A DNA stretch of 64,000 bases from Ochrobactrum sp. Marseille-Q0166 (GCF_014397025.1 NZ_JACJUO010000002.1:728501-792500), one strand, 5' to 3'; shown: positions 15,506 to 23,003, counted from the first letter of the stretch. A program made the numbers and translations. Notes: a model not told the origin generated them from the letters alone.

Positions 15506-15827
15506 TAAAGCCCTTCTTATCACTGCGGAAATGAAGCAGGCTGATGCGGTCAGCTCGGCTATCACTGGCTTTCGGATTGTTATCCAGCAACTGATAGATG
15601 AGAAAGCGAGTGAACGCCAGTATGACAGCGGCGCGACCTTGGCAAGTTACGTCAACTCGACAATTCCCGAATGGTCTGCCGAAGCTAAGGCCTTTGTCGC
15701 GTGGCGTGACGCGGTTTGGCTCTATGCACTGGCGGAATTGGACAAAGTGCAGAATGGCGAACGCGATCAGCCCAACGTTGCGGAATTCTTAGCTGAGTTG
15801 CCGGTTTTTGAGTGGCCTGAAGCTTAA
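15495..15827 (+). CDS. Hypothetical phage protein (possible tail-fibre assembly)
   Basis: A 110-residue helical protein starting at the ATG at 15495, overlapping the previous gene by 11 bases. Its C-terminal half, AEAKAFVAWRDAVWLYALAELDKVQNGERD, has the aromatic-rich helix (WRDAVW.YA) typical of tail-fibre assembly chaperone-like proteins. It ends the structural operon, because a strong hairpin terminator follows 30 bases later. The assembly role is inferred. Confidence 0.6.
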   Translation: MPINKALLITAEMKQADAVSSAITGFRIVIQQLIDEKASERQYDSGATLASYVNSTIPEWSAEAKAFVAWRDAVWLYALAELDKVQNGERDQPNVAEFLAELPVFEWPEA

Positions 15828-15857
15828 ACCCCGCCGCAAACAATTTCACCTTGTCGC

Positions 15858-15879
15858 ACCGCCCTAAGGGCGGTTTTTT
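15858..15879 (+). terminator. Rho-independent terminator of the tail operon
   Basis: Perfect arms ACCGCCC and GGGCGGT separated by TAA, followed by a T run. Confidence 0.85.
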
Positions 15880-15947
15880 ATTGCCACACATTATCCCCGT
15901 CACGCTGGCGCAGGGTAATGTGGTGGGGTGACAGTACTAATAATCTG

Positions 15948-15977
15948 AGGCCCTGCAATCGCGGGGCCTTTTCTTTT
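15948..15977 (+). terminator. Second hairpin terminator before the lysis genes
   Basis: Stem AGGCCC.GC / GC.GGGCCT with an AATC loop, followed by TTTTCTTTT. It lies just before the endolysin ribosome site, so it can also act as an antitermination-controlled gate for late lysis. Confidence 0.65.
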
Positions 15978-15993
15978 GCCGAAAGGAAACACC

Positions 15994-16719
15994 GTGAATA
16001 TGAACCTTGGCGATACCCGTCTCTTGATTGAGGTTGGTCGAGAACGCGGACTATTGCGCAATCAAATGGCGTATGTGCTTGCGACTGCTTACCATGAAAC
16101 GGCTAAGACAATGAAGCCGATCAACGAAATGGGCGGCGAGAAGTATCTTCGATCGAAGAAGTACTGGCCTTACATCGGTCGTGGCTATGTTCAAATCACT
16201 TGGAAGGTGAACTACGAAAAGGCTGGTAAGGTTCTGGGCGTGGACTTTGTGTCAAAGCCTGAATTGTTGCTCAAGCCTGAATATGCCGCGCCCATCATCA
16301 TCGCTGGCATGGCCGAAGGCTGGTTCACTGGCAAGAAGCTTTCCGATTACATTACCCTGCAGAAGTCCGACTTCAAAGGCGCTCGACGGATCGTCAATGG
16401 AACCGACAAGGCCGATCTGATTGCAGGCTATGCGCGTGAGTACGACAAGGCATTGCTGGCAGAGGGCTATGGCGTTGATACCATCATCGAAGCCAAGCCG
16501 AACGATGTGTTGCCTGAGCCGGCTGTTGAAAAGCCAGTGTCCAAGTCTTCACGCTTTTGGACTTGGTTCAGTACCGGTGGCGGTGCTGCTGTAATGCCGT
16601 TTGTGGACTGGAAGGTGCAGCTCGTCATTGTGGCCGCAATCATTCTTATCGCAGCATATGCGATCTTCACGATGCCACAGGCCAAGGCCAAGCTTGAAAA
16701 GCTGGTGGATGCGATATGA
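15994..16719 (+). CDS. Phage endolysin, glycoside hydrolase family 19 type, with C-terminal membrane segment
   Basis: I choose the GTG at 15994 after GAAAGGA; an ATG at 16000 is the alternative. The 241-residue protein has a GH19 chitinase-like lysozyme domain (~1-165): VLATAYHETAKTMKPINE carries the HE catalytic motif, WPYIGRGYVQITWKVNYEKAG the substrate-groove motif. Residues ~200-225 form a clear membrane helix (VQLVIVAAIILIAAYAIF), and there is no N-terminal signal. This tail anchor is unlike classic SAR endolysins and may tether or hold the enzyme until membrane collapse. It is followed with ATGA overlap by spanin genes, completing a lysis cassette. Confidence 0.85.
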   Translation: MNMNLGDTRLLIEVGRERGLLRNQMAYVLATAYHETAKTMKPINEMGGEKYLRSKKYWPYIGRGYVQITWKVNYEKAGKVLGVDFVSKPELLLKPEYAAPIIIAGMAEGWFTGKKLSDYITLQKSDFKGARRIVNGTDKADLIAGYAREYDKALLAEGYGVDTIIEAKPNDVLPEPAVEKPVSKSSRFWTWFSTGGGAAVMPFVDWKVQLVIVAAIILIAAYAIFTMPQAKAKLEKLVDAI

Positions 16720-16997
16720 GCGCAATCTGGGCCGTAATCCCCAACTGGTTGAAGATCGTCGCCGCCGCTGTTCTGGCGGTTTTTTTGTGTCTGGCGGTTG
16801 GATACGTCGCTGGAACCATCAAAGAGCGTCACCGGTCAGCATTGGCCGCAGCAGAAGCAACCGCAAAGGCAATCCAAAAGAGGGCGGATATAGATGAGGA
16901 AGTTATCAATATGGATGCTTACAGGCTTTGCCTTGAGCTTGGCGGGGTGCGCGAGCAATGCGACCAACTGCGCGGGCTGGAAGCCAGTAAGCGTTAA
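16716..16997 (+). CDS. Inner-membrane spanin subunit (Rz-like)
   Basis: A 93-residue protein with an N-terminal membrane anchor (residues ~8-30, LKIVAAAVLAVFLCLAVGYVAG) and a charged periplasmic helix (IKERHRSALAAAEATAKA). This is the i-spanin layout. Its ATG overlaps the endolysin stop. The outer-membrane partner gene starts inside it in another frame at 16894, the hallmark of Rz/Rz1 pairs. The pair is expected to fuse the inner and outer membranes at the last step of lysis. No close sequence match is claimed; identification rests on architecture. Confidence 0.8.
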   Translation: MSAIWAVIPNWLKIVAAAVLAVFLCLAVGYVAGTIKERHRSALAAAEATAKAIQKRADIDEEVINMDAYRLCLELGGVREQCDQLRGLEASKR

Positions 16998-17094
16998 GCC
17001 TGACACGGCTCTCTACCTGTCCGCCAATGATTTGAAAGCCGGGCAGGGTATTGCAGGGCATAATGCGTTCGGGAAGTCGCGGGGGTGCTGGTAA
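16894..17094 (+). CDS. Outer-membrane spanin lipoprotein (Rz1-like), nested start
   Basis: A 66-residue lipoprotein precursor starting in the +1 frame within the i-spanin gene (104-base overlap) with GAGGGCGG upstream. The signal peptide ends in LSLAGC (Cys19). The mature part is only ~48 residues (NCAGWKPVSVKPDTALYLS, ending GKSRGCW), a pattern common in alphaproteobacterial phage Rz1-like lipoproteins. It should sit in the outer membrane and bind the i-spanin. Its stop overlaps the ATG of the next gene. Confidence 0.8.
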   Translation: MRKLSIWMLTGFALSLAGCASNATNCAGWKPVSVKPDTALYLSANDLKAGQGIAGHNAFGKSRGCW

Positions 17095-17417
17095 TGACTG
17101 ATGCAGGGCAGGAGCGGGCATTAGGCCGTGTCGAGGGCAAGCTTGATCATATCATCAGGGATCAGGAGCAAGCCAGATCAGACCGGAAGCAGCAATATGA
17201 GCGCCAAGAGAAAACCGAACGTCTGCTTGAGGAAATGAGCAGGCAGATGAAAGGCATGAACCATCGTCTTGAAAAGGTCGAGGAACCAGTTGCCGACTTC
17301 AATCGCTGGAGGGAGCGTGGCGTTGGAGCGATCATGCTTGTGTCATTCGCAGCCGCATCACTCGGCGGATTATTTGCCACCTTTGGAAAGAAGATTTGGG
17401 CGTTGATGACGGGGTGA
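17094..17417 (+). CDS. DUF1515-type phage protein with C-terminal membrane helix
   Basis: The ATG at 17094 overlaps the Rz1 stop (TAATG). The 107-residue product is a highly charged coiled coil (residues ~8-75, REDQEQ-like repeats such as DRKQQYERQEKTERLLEEM) followed by a single membrane helix (~82-100, AIMLVSFAAASLGGLFATF) and a short positive tail. Rhizobiales prophages often carry this family in the lysis region. Its place suggests a holin or holin partner, because no other holin candidate is seen nearby, but this is inference. It is the last prophage gene before the tRNA. Confidence 0.65.
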   Translation: MTDAGQERALGRVEGKLDHIIRDQEQARSDRKQQYERQEKTERLLEEMSRQMKGMNHRLEKVEEPVADFNRWRERGVGAIMLVSFAAASLGGLFATFGKKIWALMTG

Positions 17418-17556
17418 AAGGTGAGGGCGAGGAACGGGATTACTGAATGGTTTCAATATCGTTTTTGGGTCGTAGGTGAGGGGATTTAAGGACCCTCATA
17501 TTGTTGTTATGTATTTGATTATATTAAACAAAATACGCAATTTTAAGGAGTTCGAA

Positions 17557-17631
17557 TGGTGGGCGTAACAGGGATTGAACCTGTGACCCCTACAATGTCA
17601 ATGTAGTGCTCTCCCGCTGAGCTATACGCCC
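17557..17631 (-). tRNA. tRNA-Val (GAC)
   Basis: The minus strand folds into a standard cloverleaf: acceptor GGGCGTA/TACGCCC, D-arm TAGCTC, anticodon stem CTACA/TGTAG with loop TTGACAT (anticodon GAC), T-loop GGTTCAATCC, discriminator A and an encoded CCA. The 3' end faces the prophage, whose last gene ends 140 bases away, so the 3' part is the likely phage attachment site. Confidence 0.93.
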
Positions 17632-17744
17632 ATTCGATGTGGCGCATACACCATATAGCGTTGCGCCCGTCAATGCCCTTTTTCCAAGTTTTTTATTCTT
17701 TTTGTTGAATACCTTACTAAAGGCCGGCAAAGCCGCTGGTCGCC

Positions 17745-18107
17745 TTAGGCGGCGATCAGCATTTTTTCAATTTCGTTTACGAGATCGCGCAGGTGGAAAG
17801 GCTTGGAAAGCACTTTCGCATCGCGCGGGGCGTCCGAATCTGGATTAAGGGCGACTGCGGCAAAGCCCGTAATGAACATTATCTTCAGGTCAGGATCGAT
17901 TTCGGTTGCGCGCCGCGCAAGCTCGATGCCATCCATTTCTGGCATGACGATATCGGTTAGCAGCAGCGAGAATGGCTCCTCACGCAGCCTCTCATAGGCG
18001 CTGGCACCGTTATCAAAATGAGTAACGTGATAGCCTGCCTTTTCCAGCGCCTTCACGAGGAAACGACGCATATCATTGTCGTCTTCAGCTAGCAGAATTC
18101 TTTTCAT
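17745..18107 (-). CDS. cpdR: Single-domain response regulator CpdR
   Basis: A 120-residue stand-alone receiver domain. The acidic pocket (LLAEDDND), phospho-acceptor Asp in LLLTDIVMPEMDG, and Lys in LSKPF are all present, with no output domain. The sequence is that of Rhizobiales CpdR, which, when unphosphorylated, recruits ClpXP to the cell pole and promotes degradation of CtrA and other cell-cycle proteins; the CckA-ChpT relay phosphorylates it. The adjacent N-formylglutamate amidohydrolase gene is the usual neighbour in this order. The gene points away from it across a 311-base divergent region. Confidence 0.93.
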   Translation of the reverse strand: MKRILLAEDDNDMRRFLVKALEKAGYHVTHFDNGASAYERLREEPFSLLLTDIVMPEMDGIELARRATEIDPDLKIMFITGFAAVALNPDSDAPRDAKVLSKPFHLRDLVNEIEKMLIAA

Positions 18108-18418
18108 GGGTCCGTCCGAATTTCGCGCCGTCGATTTGTGCCTCCAGGCACAGATGGCGACTCAGTTTTCACACTAGAAAACGCTTTTTTGGTAAATATG
18201 AAATGAATGCTCTCGCAAATGTTAATTGTTATGGCCACTGTTTGGCAACAAGCTGTTATGTGTTACAGCTTTGCATCGTTTGAACAGTCTGCCAAGGGGA
18301 GGAAGGCTGGTTTTCAAATATTGGATATTGTACCTCGCCGGACTATTATAAGATACTGCTTTGAAAGCGTAATTATCTTATGATCGGTCGTCCAAAGGCA
18401 GTCGAGACGGGTTGAAGT
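18108..18418. other. Divergent intergenic region, cpdR / formylglutamate amidohydrolase
   Basis: A 311-base AT-rich region containing the promoters of both genes. I see a GTTAATTG-type motif near 18219 but no full CtrA site, no gene and no stable RNA structure. Confidence 0.5.
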
Positions 18419-19309
18419 ATGAGTCTGGAACGTGATTTTCATCTGATGCCCCCTTTCGAGGTCTGCGCACCAGCGCAGCAGCGCATTCCTTTCGTTTTCA
18501 ATTCTCCCCATAGCGGTCGAGTCTATCCCAAGTCGTTTCTCGAAGAATCACGGCTAAATTCGCTCGCCATTCGCTATTCCGAAGATTGCTACGTCGATGA
18601 GCTTTTTGCAGCCGTGCCGCGCCTTGGCGCGCCGCTGCTCAAGGCGCACTTTCCGCGCGCCTTTCTCGACGTGAACCGTGAGCCATACGAGCTTGATCCG
18701 CGCATGTTTGCGGAGCCTCTGCCGCCATATGTGAACAGCCAGTCGGCCCGTGTTGCGGGTGGGCTGGGCACTGTGCCGCGTCTGGTCGGCGAAGGACAGC
18801 TGATTTATCCTGGCCGTATATCACTTGGAGAGGCTTATTATCGTATTGAGGAGCTCTATAAGCCCTATCATCGTGCGCTGGATGGTCTGCTCCAGTCGAC
18901 GCATGAGCGGTTCGGCTATTCGGTTCTGATTGATTGCCACTCAATGCCGGGCGGCACGCGCTCCGGCGATGTTGGCGGCCGGCCTGATTTCATCATTGGC
19001 GATCGTTTCGGCAGATCCTGCAGTGAGCAGCTGACACAGGCGGCAATAGAGTTACTGAGGAGTCTCGGTTATACAGTGGCGCACAACAAGCCCTATGCGG
19101 GTGGTTTTATCACCGAGCATTATGGCAGGCCCGCAGCTGCCTGCTATGCGCTGCAGATTGAGATCAACCGCAGTCTTTATATGAATGAGGAGACGTTGCA
19201 GAAGCTTGTCGGCTTCGATGCGCTATGTGCCGATCTCTATCAGTTCCTGAGCGATCTCACGTCCTTGCCGGATGAACTTCTGGTCGTACCGCCGCTCGCA
19301 GCAGAGTAG
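18419..19309 (+). CDS. N-formylglutamate amidohydrolase family protein
   Basis: A 296-residue cytosolic enzyme of the FGase family, expected to hydrolyse N-formyl-L-glutamate to glutamate and formate, the last step of one histidine degradation route, or a related formyl/acyl amino acid. Family motifs: FNSPHSGRVYP (~24-34) with the metal-binding His, LDVNREPYELDPRMF (~76-90), and VLIDCHSMPGG (~164-174). No histidine-utilisation genes are next to it; the cpdR and hisN neighbours are typical of the genomic order rather than functional partners, so the true substrate is open. The start at 18419 is the only plausible ATG. Confidence 0.85.
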   Translation: MSLERDFHLMPPFEVCAPAQQRIPFVFNSPHSGRVYPKSFLEESRLNSLAIRYSEDCYVDELFAAVPRLGAPLLKAHFPRAFLDVNREPYELDPRMFAEPLPPYVNSQSARVAGGLGTVPRLVGEGQLIYPGRISLGEAYYRIEELYKPYHRALDGLLQSTHERFGYSVLIDCHSMPGGTRSGDVGGRPDFIIGDRFGRSCSEQLTQAAIELLRSLGYTVAHNKPYAGGFITEHYGRPAAACYALQIEINRSLYMNEETLQKLVGFDALCADLYQFLSDLTSLPDELLVVPPLAAE

Positions 19310-19353
19310 CCGTCTGGTGCTGCTCAGGACAGAAAATCCATCATCAACTGCAT

Positions 19354-19440
19354 AAAAAAGAGCCGCGCTCCAAGAAGAAAGCGCGGCCAAAGACTAGGGA
19401 GGAAATGCCCCGAAAGGCACCGACAGGACAGCCTGTCTGA
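19354..19440 (-). ncRNA. suhB/mmgR-type small RNA, antisense upstream of hisN
   Basis: On the minus strand a TTGACG box (19474-19469) and TAGCTT (19451-19446) with 17-base spacing are followed by hairpin GACAGG/CCTGTC, a second hairpin TGCC/GGCA, the single-stranded stretch TTTCCTCCCT, and a perfect GC-rich terminator stem GCCGCGCT/AGCGCGGC ending in T's. The order of elements and the TTTCCTCCCT core match the alphaproteobacterial suhB RNA (MmgR, alpha-r8), which was named for its position near inositol monophosphatase-like genes. The core can pair with Shine-Dalgarno sequences of target mRNAs. In Sinorhizobium MmgR limits polyhydroxybutyrate accumulation; targets here are unknown. Confidence 0.82.
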
Positions 19441-19539
19441 CCTTTAAGCTACGCGTCAAAGCCTTATGCGTCAAGGATTTACGCATATTTTTTGTGCTAA
19501 AAAATAGTCAGCTCAAATTATGAGCAATATTAGCATGAG

Positions 19540-20358
19540 ATGCACATCAATGCATCATTTTATGAAAACGGGAGATTGGGATTGCTGATCGATAAGGCAT
19601 TTTTTTCCGAAGTCGCTTCGGTCGCCGCTGCTGAAACCTTGCCACGGTTTCGCCAGTTCAACGAGATCGACAACAAATATACTTCGGGATTTGATCCGGT
19701 CACGGAAGCCGACCGCGCTGCTGAACGTGCGATTCGTGCCGTGATCGGGCGCGAGTTTCCAGATCACGGCATTCTTGGCGAAGAATATGGCCCGGAAAAT
19801 ATCGACCGCAGTCATGTCTGGGTGATCGATCCCGTTGATGGCACCCGCGCTTTCATTTCCGGCCTGCCTGTATGGGGAACGCTGGTCGGTCTGACCGTCG
19901 ATGGCGATGCAAAGGCTGGTATGATGTCTCAGCCTTTCACGGGTGAGCTGTTTTACGGTGACGCCAATGGTTCATATCTGGTCCGCGAAGGTGCGGAACC
20001 ACGTCGGCTTTCTGTGCGCGCTCAGGCAAAACTTGAAGATGCGACAATGTTCACCACCACCCCAGCGCTTTTCAAGGGCGATTTGCGCCATAGCTTTGAC
20101 CGGCTGGAAAATGCGGTGCGTCTGTCGCGTTACGGCGTTGATTGCTATGCCTTTGCGATGCTGGCCAGCGGCTTTGCCGATATCGTCGTGGAAGCGGGCC
20201 TTCAGCCTTATGATATCGTGGCGCTTATTCCAATCATCGAGCAGGCGGGTGGTGTTATAACACAGCGCGATGGTGGCCCGGCAGAAAAAGGCGGTGATGT
20301 TGTTGCCGCAGCTTCACCGGCGCTGCACAAGGCCGCTCTTGATTTGCTGAACAGCTGA
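19540..20358 (+). CDS. hisN: Histidinol-phosphatase (inositol monophosphatase family)
   Basis: A 272-residue cytosolic phosphatase of the IMPase fold. Metal-binding motifs are visible: GEEYGPEN (~84-91), DPVDGTRAFISG (~97-108) and the C-terminal LQPYDIVALIPIIEQAGG (~218-235). Alphaproteobacterial members of this type act as HisN, dephosphorylating histidinol phosphate in histidine synthesis, although older annotation calls them inositol monophosphatase. ATG 19540 lacks a clear ribosome site; a TTG at 19576 following GGGAGA is an alternative giving 260 residues. It ends 3 bases from the convergent hydrolase gene, and has the suhB-type RNA upstream. Confidence 0.82.
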   Translation: MHINASFYENGRLGLLIDKAFFSEVASVAAAETLPRFRQFNEIDNKYTSGFDPVTEADRAAERAIRAVIGREFPDHGILGEEYGPENIDRSHVWVIDPVDGTRAFISGLPVWGTLVGLTVDGDAKAGMMSQPFTGELFYGDANGSYLVREGAEPRRLSVRAQAKLEDATMFTTTPALFKGDLRHSFDRLENAVRLSRYGVDCYAFAMLASGFADIVVEAGLQPYDIVALIPIIEQAGGVITQRDGGPAEKGGDVVAAASPALHKAALDLLNS

Positions 20359-20361
20359 TCG

Positions 20362-21357
20362 TCAGGCTTTGTCTGGATTTGCAGGCTCTATGCTCTCTGG
20401 AAGCGCTTCAATTTCCGACGTACCGGGAATGAACGCATCAAAGGCGGCAAGAGCCTGCTCCCGGTAGAAATCGGCTTCCTGAAGCAATTCATGGCGCGCC
20501 CCGTCGATGACGACGAGGGAGACGTTGCGCGCGCTGGCAGCAAAACGTTCTATGGCTGTGGTCGAGACGACCTTGTCCGCACCTGCAGCGATAACCAGTA
20601 CAGGCACCGTCGGCCCATCATAGAAGCCGGGCTGGTAAATACGCGCAGCCGCAGCAAGCGCATTGCCGATCCAGTTGATTGTCGGCCCGCCAAGCGCCAG
20701 TTCCGGATGTTTTCGGACCACCGCCATATTGCGTTCAAATCGTGCCGGATCATTGGTGAGCGGGTTGTTTTCAAAGGGCCTTTCACCGCGTACGCGTCCA
20801 CCGGCGGCATAATTTCGGCCCATTCCCAGCCAGCGCAAGGCGGTTGCTATGCGGCGCATTTTGTTGTCGCCGGATTGTGATGGACGTAATCCCATCAACG
20901 GCGCGCACAGCACGATACGGGTCACGCGCGATGCCAGTTTGTGAATCGAAGAATAGGTAATCAGAGCGCCTGCCGAATGCGCCAGCACATAGAAGGGGGG
21001 CGGACAATCAGGCAGCACAATCTCGGTCAGAAACTGATCGAGATCGTCGGTATAGTCACCGAAATTCCGAACATAGCCGCGCAGTCGGTCTTTGAGCAGC
21101 CGTTGCGAACCACCTTGGCCCCGCCAGTCGAGCGTTGCGACCGTGAACCCGCGTGTGGCCAGATCCGAGATGGTTTCAAAGTATTTTTCGATAAACTCAT
21201 TGCGGCCCTGCAGCAGAATGATGGTGCCGCGCGACGGTTTTGTTTCGGGCCTCATGATGGCGTAGCGCAGATTTATGCCATCCTTCGACGTAAGCTGTCC
21301 CGATGTCGTCCCTGCGGGAATGGGGTTCGCGTCGGTTTCAAAAAGAAGTTCTGACAT
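20362..21357 (-). CDS. Alpha/beta hydrolase, lysophospholipase (PldB)-like
   Basis: I start at the ATG at 21357, where GGAA precedes and the family N-terminus (MSELLFETDANPIP) begins; the open frame to 21477 is ignored. The 331-residue enzyme has the serine hydrolase fold: oxyanion region LLQGRNEFIEKY (~50-61), nucleophile elbow LAHSAGAL, acid in AAGADKVVS, and base His in DGARHELLQE near the C-terminus. The elbow begins with Ala instead of Gly (AHSAG), as in other monoglyceride lipase/lysophospholipase L2 members. It may hydrolyse lysophospholipids or monoacylglycerols; the substrate is not proven. It converges on hisN. Confidence 0.8.
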   Translation of the reverse strand: MSELLFETDANPIPAGTTSGQLTSKDGINLRYAIMRPETKPSRGTIILLQGRNEFIEKYFETISDLATRGFTVATLDWRGQGGSQRLLKDRLRGYVRNFGDYTDDLDQFLTEIVLPDCPPPFYVLAHSAGALITYSSIHKLASRVTRIVLCAPLMGLRPSQSGDNKMRRIATALRWLGMGRNYAAGGRVRGERPFENNPLTNDPARFERNMAVVRKHPELALGGPTINWIGNALAAAARIYQPGFYDGPTVPVLVIAAGADKVVSTTAIERFAASARNVSLVVIDGARHELLQEADFYREQALAAFDAFIPGTSEIEALPESIEPANPDKA

Positions 21358-21522
21358 GATAGCATTTCCAGCAAAAGTGCGAAGCGGCTTTGCGTCGGAT
21401 AATGCGTGAAAACAAACAGTTACAGCGGCTCCAACGATTAAGTCTAAACTGGATCCGCTGTAAGGCTGCGGCCCCAATTTAAATCATGCACCAGTATAAT
21501 CGGATAAAGAATGATAAAAAGT

Positions 21523-21552
21523 AACCGGAAGTTTGCAAGCAAACTTCCGGTT
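21523..21552 (-). terminator. Strong hairpin terminator for the small secreted protein gene
   Basis: Perfect 14-base arms AACCGGAAGTTTGC and GCAAACTTCCGGTT with a 2-base centre; on the minus strand it is followed by ACTTTTTATC. Confidence 0.8.
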
Positions 21553-21610
21553 CAGGAAACAACCAGTGCAAGGGACGTTACACTGGCTGATCTTTCCAAA
21601 TCAGAGAATA

Positions 21611-22036
21611 TTACCAGCCGCGACCAACGCGACGTTCATCAATGATGCGACCGCTGAATGCATCGACCACAACGATTACGCGGCGGCCATTCGGGCGGGT
21701 TGCCTTGACGAGGTAAGCTCCGCGTTCGCGGCGCATGTCGCCAACGTCATAGCCGCGGCGCTGCAGTGAACGCGAAATCTGGCGTGGGCTTAGTGTTTCC
21801 CGGCGACCATAGCCGTCACCCCAGCCTGGTCCGCGTCCCGGGCCTCTATCATATCCACGATCTGGACCGTCCCAACCCGGACGTGGTCCTCCGCGTGGCG
21901 GCATCGGAGGACGATAGCCATCGTCGTCGTAATACTGGACCTGAACACGCAGGCCGTTATCAGCTGCATGGGACGTAGTCGCAATTCCGGTTGCGACGGT
22001 GGCAAGTGCGGCAAAAGCAAGATAAGCTTTTTTCAT
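21611..22036 (-). CDS. Small secreted Gly/Pro/Arg-rich protein with PepSY-like end
   Basis: I choose the ATG at 22036, which gives a clean signal peptide (MKKAYLAFAALATVATGIATTSHA, cut after AHA near residue 24); the longer frame to 22156 would spoil it. The mature part has a low-complexity segment (residues ~35-75) of Gly, Pro, Arg, Asp and Tyr, then a folded C-terminal half (SRSLQRRGYDVGDM, GAYLVKATRPNGRRVIVVVDAFSGRIIDERR) with a PepSY-like strand pattern. Brucellaceae carry several such small periplasmic proteins of unknown function. A strong terminator follows. It is divergent from the heat-shock gene. Confidence 0.72.
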   Translation of the reverse strand: MKKAYLAFAALATVATGIATTSHAADNGLRVQVQYYDDDGYRPPMPPRGGPRPGWDGPDRGYDRGPGRGPGWGDGYGRRETLSPRQISRSLQRRGYDVGDMRRERGAYLVKATRPNGRRVIVVVDAFSGRIIDERRVGRGW

Positions 22037-22272
22037 AACCGTAATCCTTTGATGAACCCGCCTCTCAGCAGGCATAGTGGGACAATAGCCCCAAGCATCT
22101 GAACGCTCACCGAAGATGATGTTCATTTTGGGTTCATTGCATGGCGTACCCGCCAATTTCCGGGGGGCAGGCGATCAGGAGTTGTTACGCCAAGTGATAA
22201 GCCGTGTAACGATATTCTCAGTGCTCGTGCGCGGCCGTGGCAGCGTTTTATGCAAGACACAGTAAAATCGGT

Positions 22273-22303
22273 CTTGAAATGAAAAAGCAGCATTCCCAAT
22301 TAA
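22273..22303 (+). promoter_or_regulatory. RpoH-type heat-shock promoter
   Basis: CTTGAAA at 22273-22279, a 15-base spacer, and CCCAATTAA at 22295-22303 match the sigma-32 pattern. It lies about 105 bases before the Hsp20 start. Confidence 0.65.
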
Positions 22304-22307
22304 GTTT

Positions 22308-22411
22308 TGCGGTCGCCGATAACGGGATCGCCGGCATGAAGAATTCGCCAGAATGGGAGTTCTGCCGCCAAACCAATGCATTATGTCGCTCTTAAGGAGG
22401 GCTTACACATG
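22308..22411 (+). promoter_or_regulatory. ROSE-like RNA thermometer in the Hsp20 leader
   Basis: The ~100-base leader contains several short inverted repeats (e.g. GGCGATC-type arms near 22310-22334 and AGAATTC...GAGTTCT near 22340-22362). Its 3' end carries TCGCT followed closely by TTAAGGAGGG, matching the conserved UYGCU that pairs with the ribosome site in ROSE elements of rhizobial small heat-shock genes. Melting on heating would expose AAGGAGG. The fold was not computed. Confidence 0.6.
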
Positions 22412-22882
22412 CGTCACGTTGATTTTTCCCCGCTCTATCGTTCCACGGTAGGTTTCGACCGTCTTTTCTCGTCGATGCTCGACACGCTCGCATCGCCAGA
22501 AGGTTCGCAGTCTTATCCGCCATACAATATTGAGCGGACCGGTGAGAACACCTATCGCATCACCATGGCCGTTGCAGGCTTTTCGGAAAGCGAACTTGAA
22601 ATCGAAGCCCATCGCAATCAGCTGACCGTGAAAGGCCAGAAGGCCGAGAACGATGATTCTGAAACCGGTGAAGTGCTTTATCGCGGCATTGCTTCGCGTG
22701 CTTTCGAGCGCCGCTTCCAGCTTGCAGACTTTGTTGAAGTCGCTGGCGCCAGCCTCAAGAACGGTCTGCTCCACATCGATCTCAAGCGCGAAATCCCTGA
22801 ACAGATGAAGCCGCGCAAGATTGAAGTCAGCAAAGCATCGGTTGGGGAAGCCCAGCAGATCGAAACGAAAACTGCCCACTAA
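22409..22882 (+). CDS. Small heat-shock protein, Hsp20/IbpA family
   Basis: A 157-residue cytosolic chaperone that holds unfolding proteins for refolding by DnaK/ClpB. The ATG at 22409 lies after AAGGAGG. Structure: N-terminal arm (FSPLYRSTVGFDRLFSSML), alpha-crystallin domain (~37-130; YPPYNIERTGENTYRITMAVAGF, YRGIASRAFERRFQLADFVEV, ASLKNGLLHIDL) and a charged C-terminal extension. The usual I-x-I/V anchor appears as KIEV near residue 140. It is a single gene with heat-shock promoter, thermometer leader and a terminator behind it. Confidence 0.92.
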   Translation: MRHVDFSPLYRSTVGFDRLFSSMLDTLASPEGSQSYPPYNIERTGENTYRITMAVAGFSESELEIEAHRNQLTVKGQKAENDDSETGEVLYRGIASRAFERRFQLADFVEVAGASLKNGLLHIDLKREIPEQMKPRKIEVSKASVGEAQQIETKTAH

Positions 22883-22908
22883 TCTCTGCTGAAGACTATG
22901 TATAAAGA

Positions 22909-22935
22909 AAGCGGCGCATTAAGCGCCGCTTTTTT
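22909..22935 (+). terminator. Rho-independent terminator of the Hsp20 gene
   Basis: Arms AAGCGGCGC and GCGCCGCTT around a short loop, followed by six T's. Confidence 0.85.
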
Positions 22936-23003
22936 GGCTTTTGAAATATCGGCTTTAGAGCATAAGTCCGGGTACCGATCTGATCCAAGCAGATCGAAAC
23001 CCG

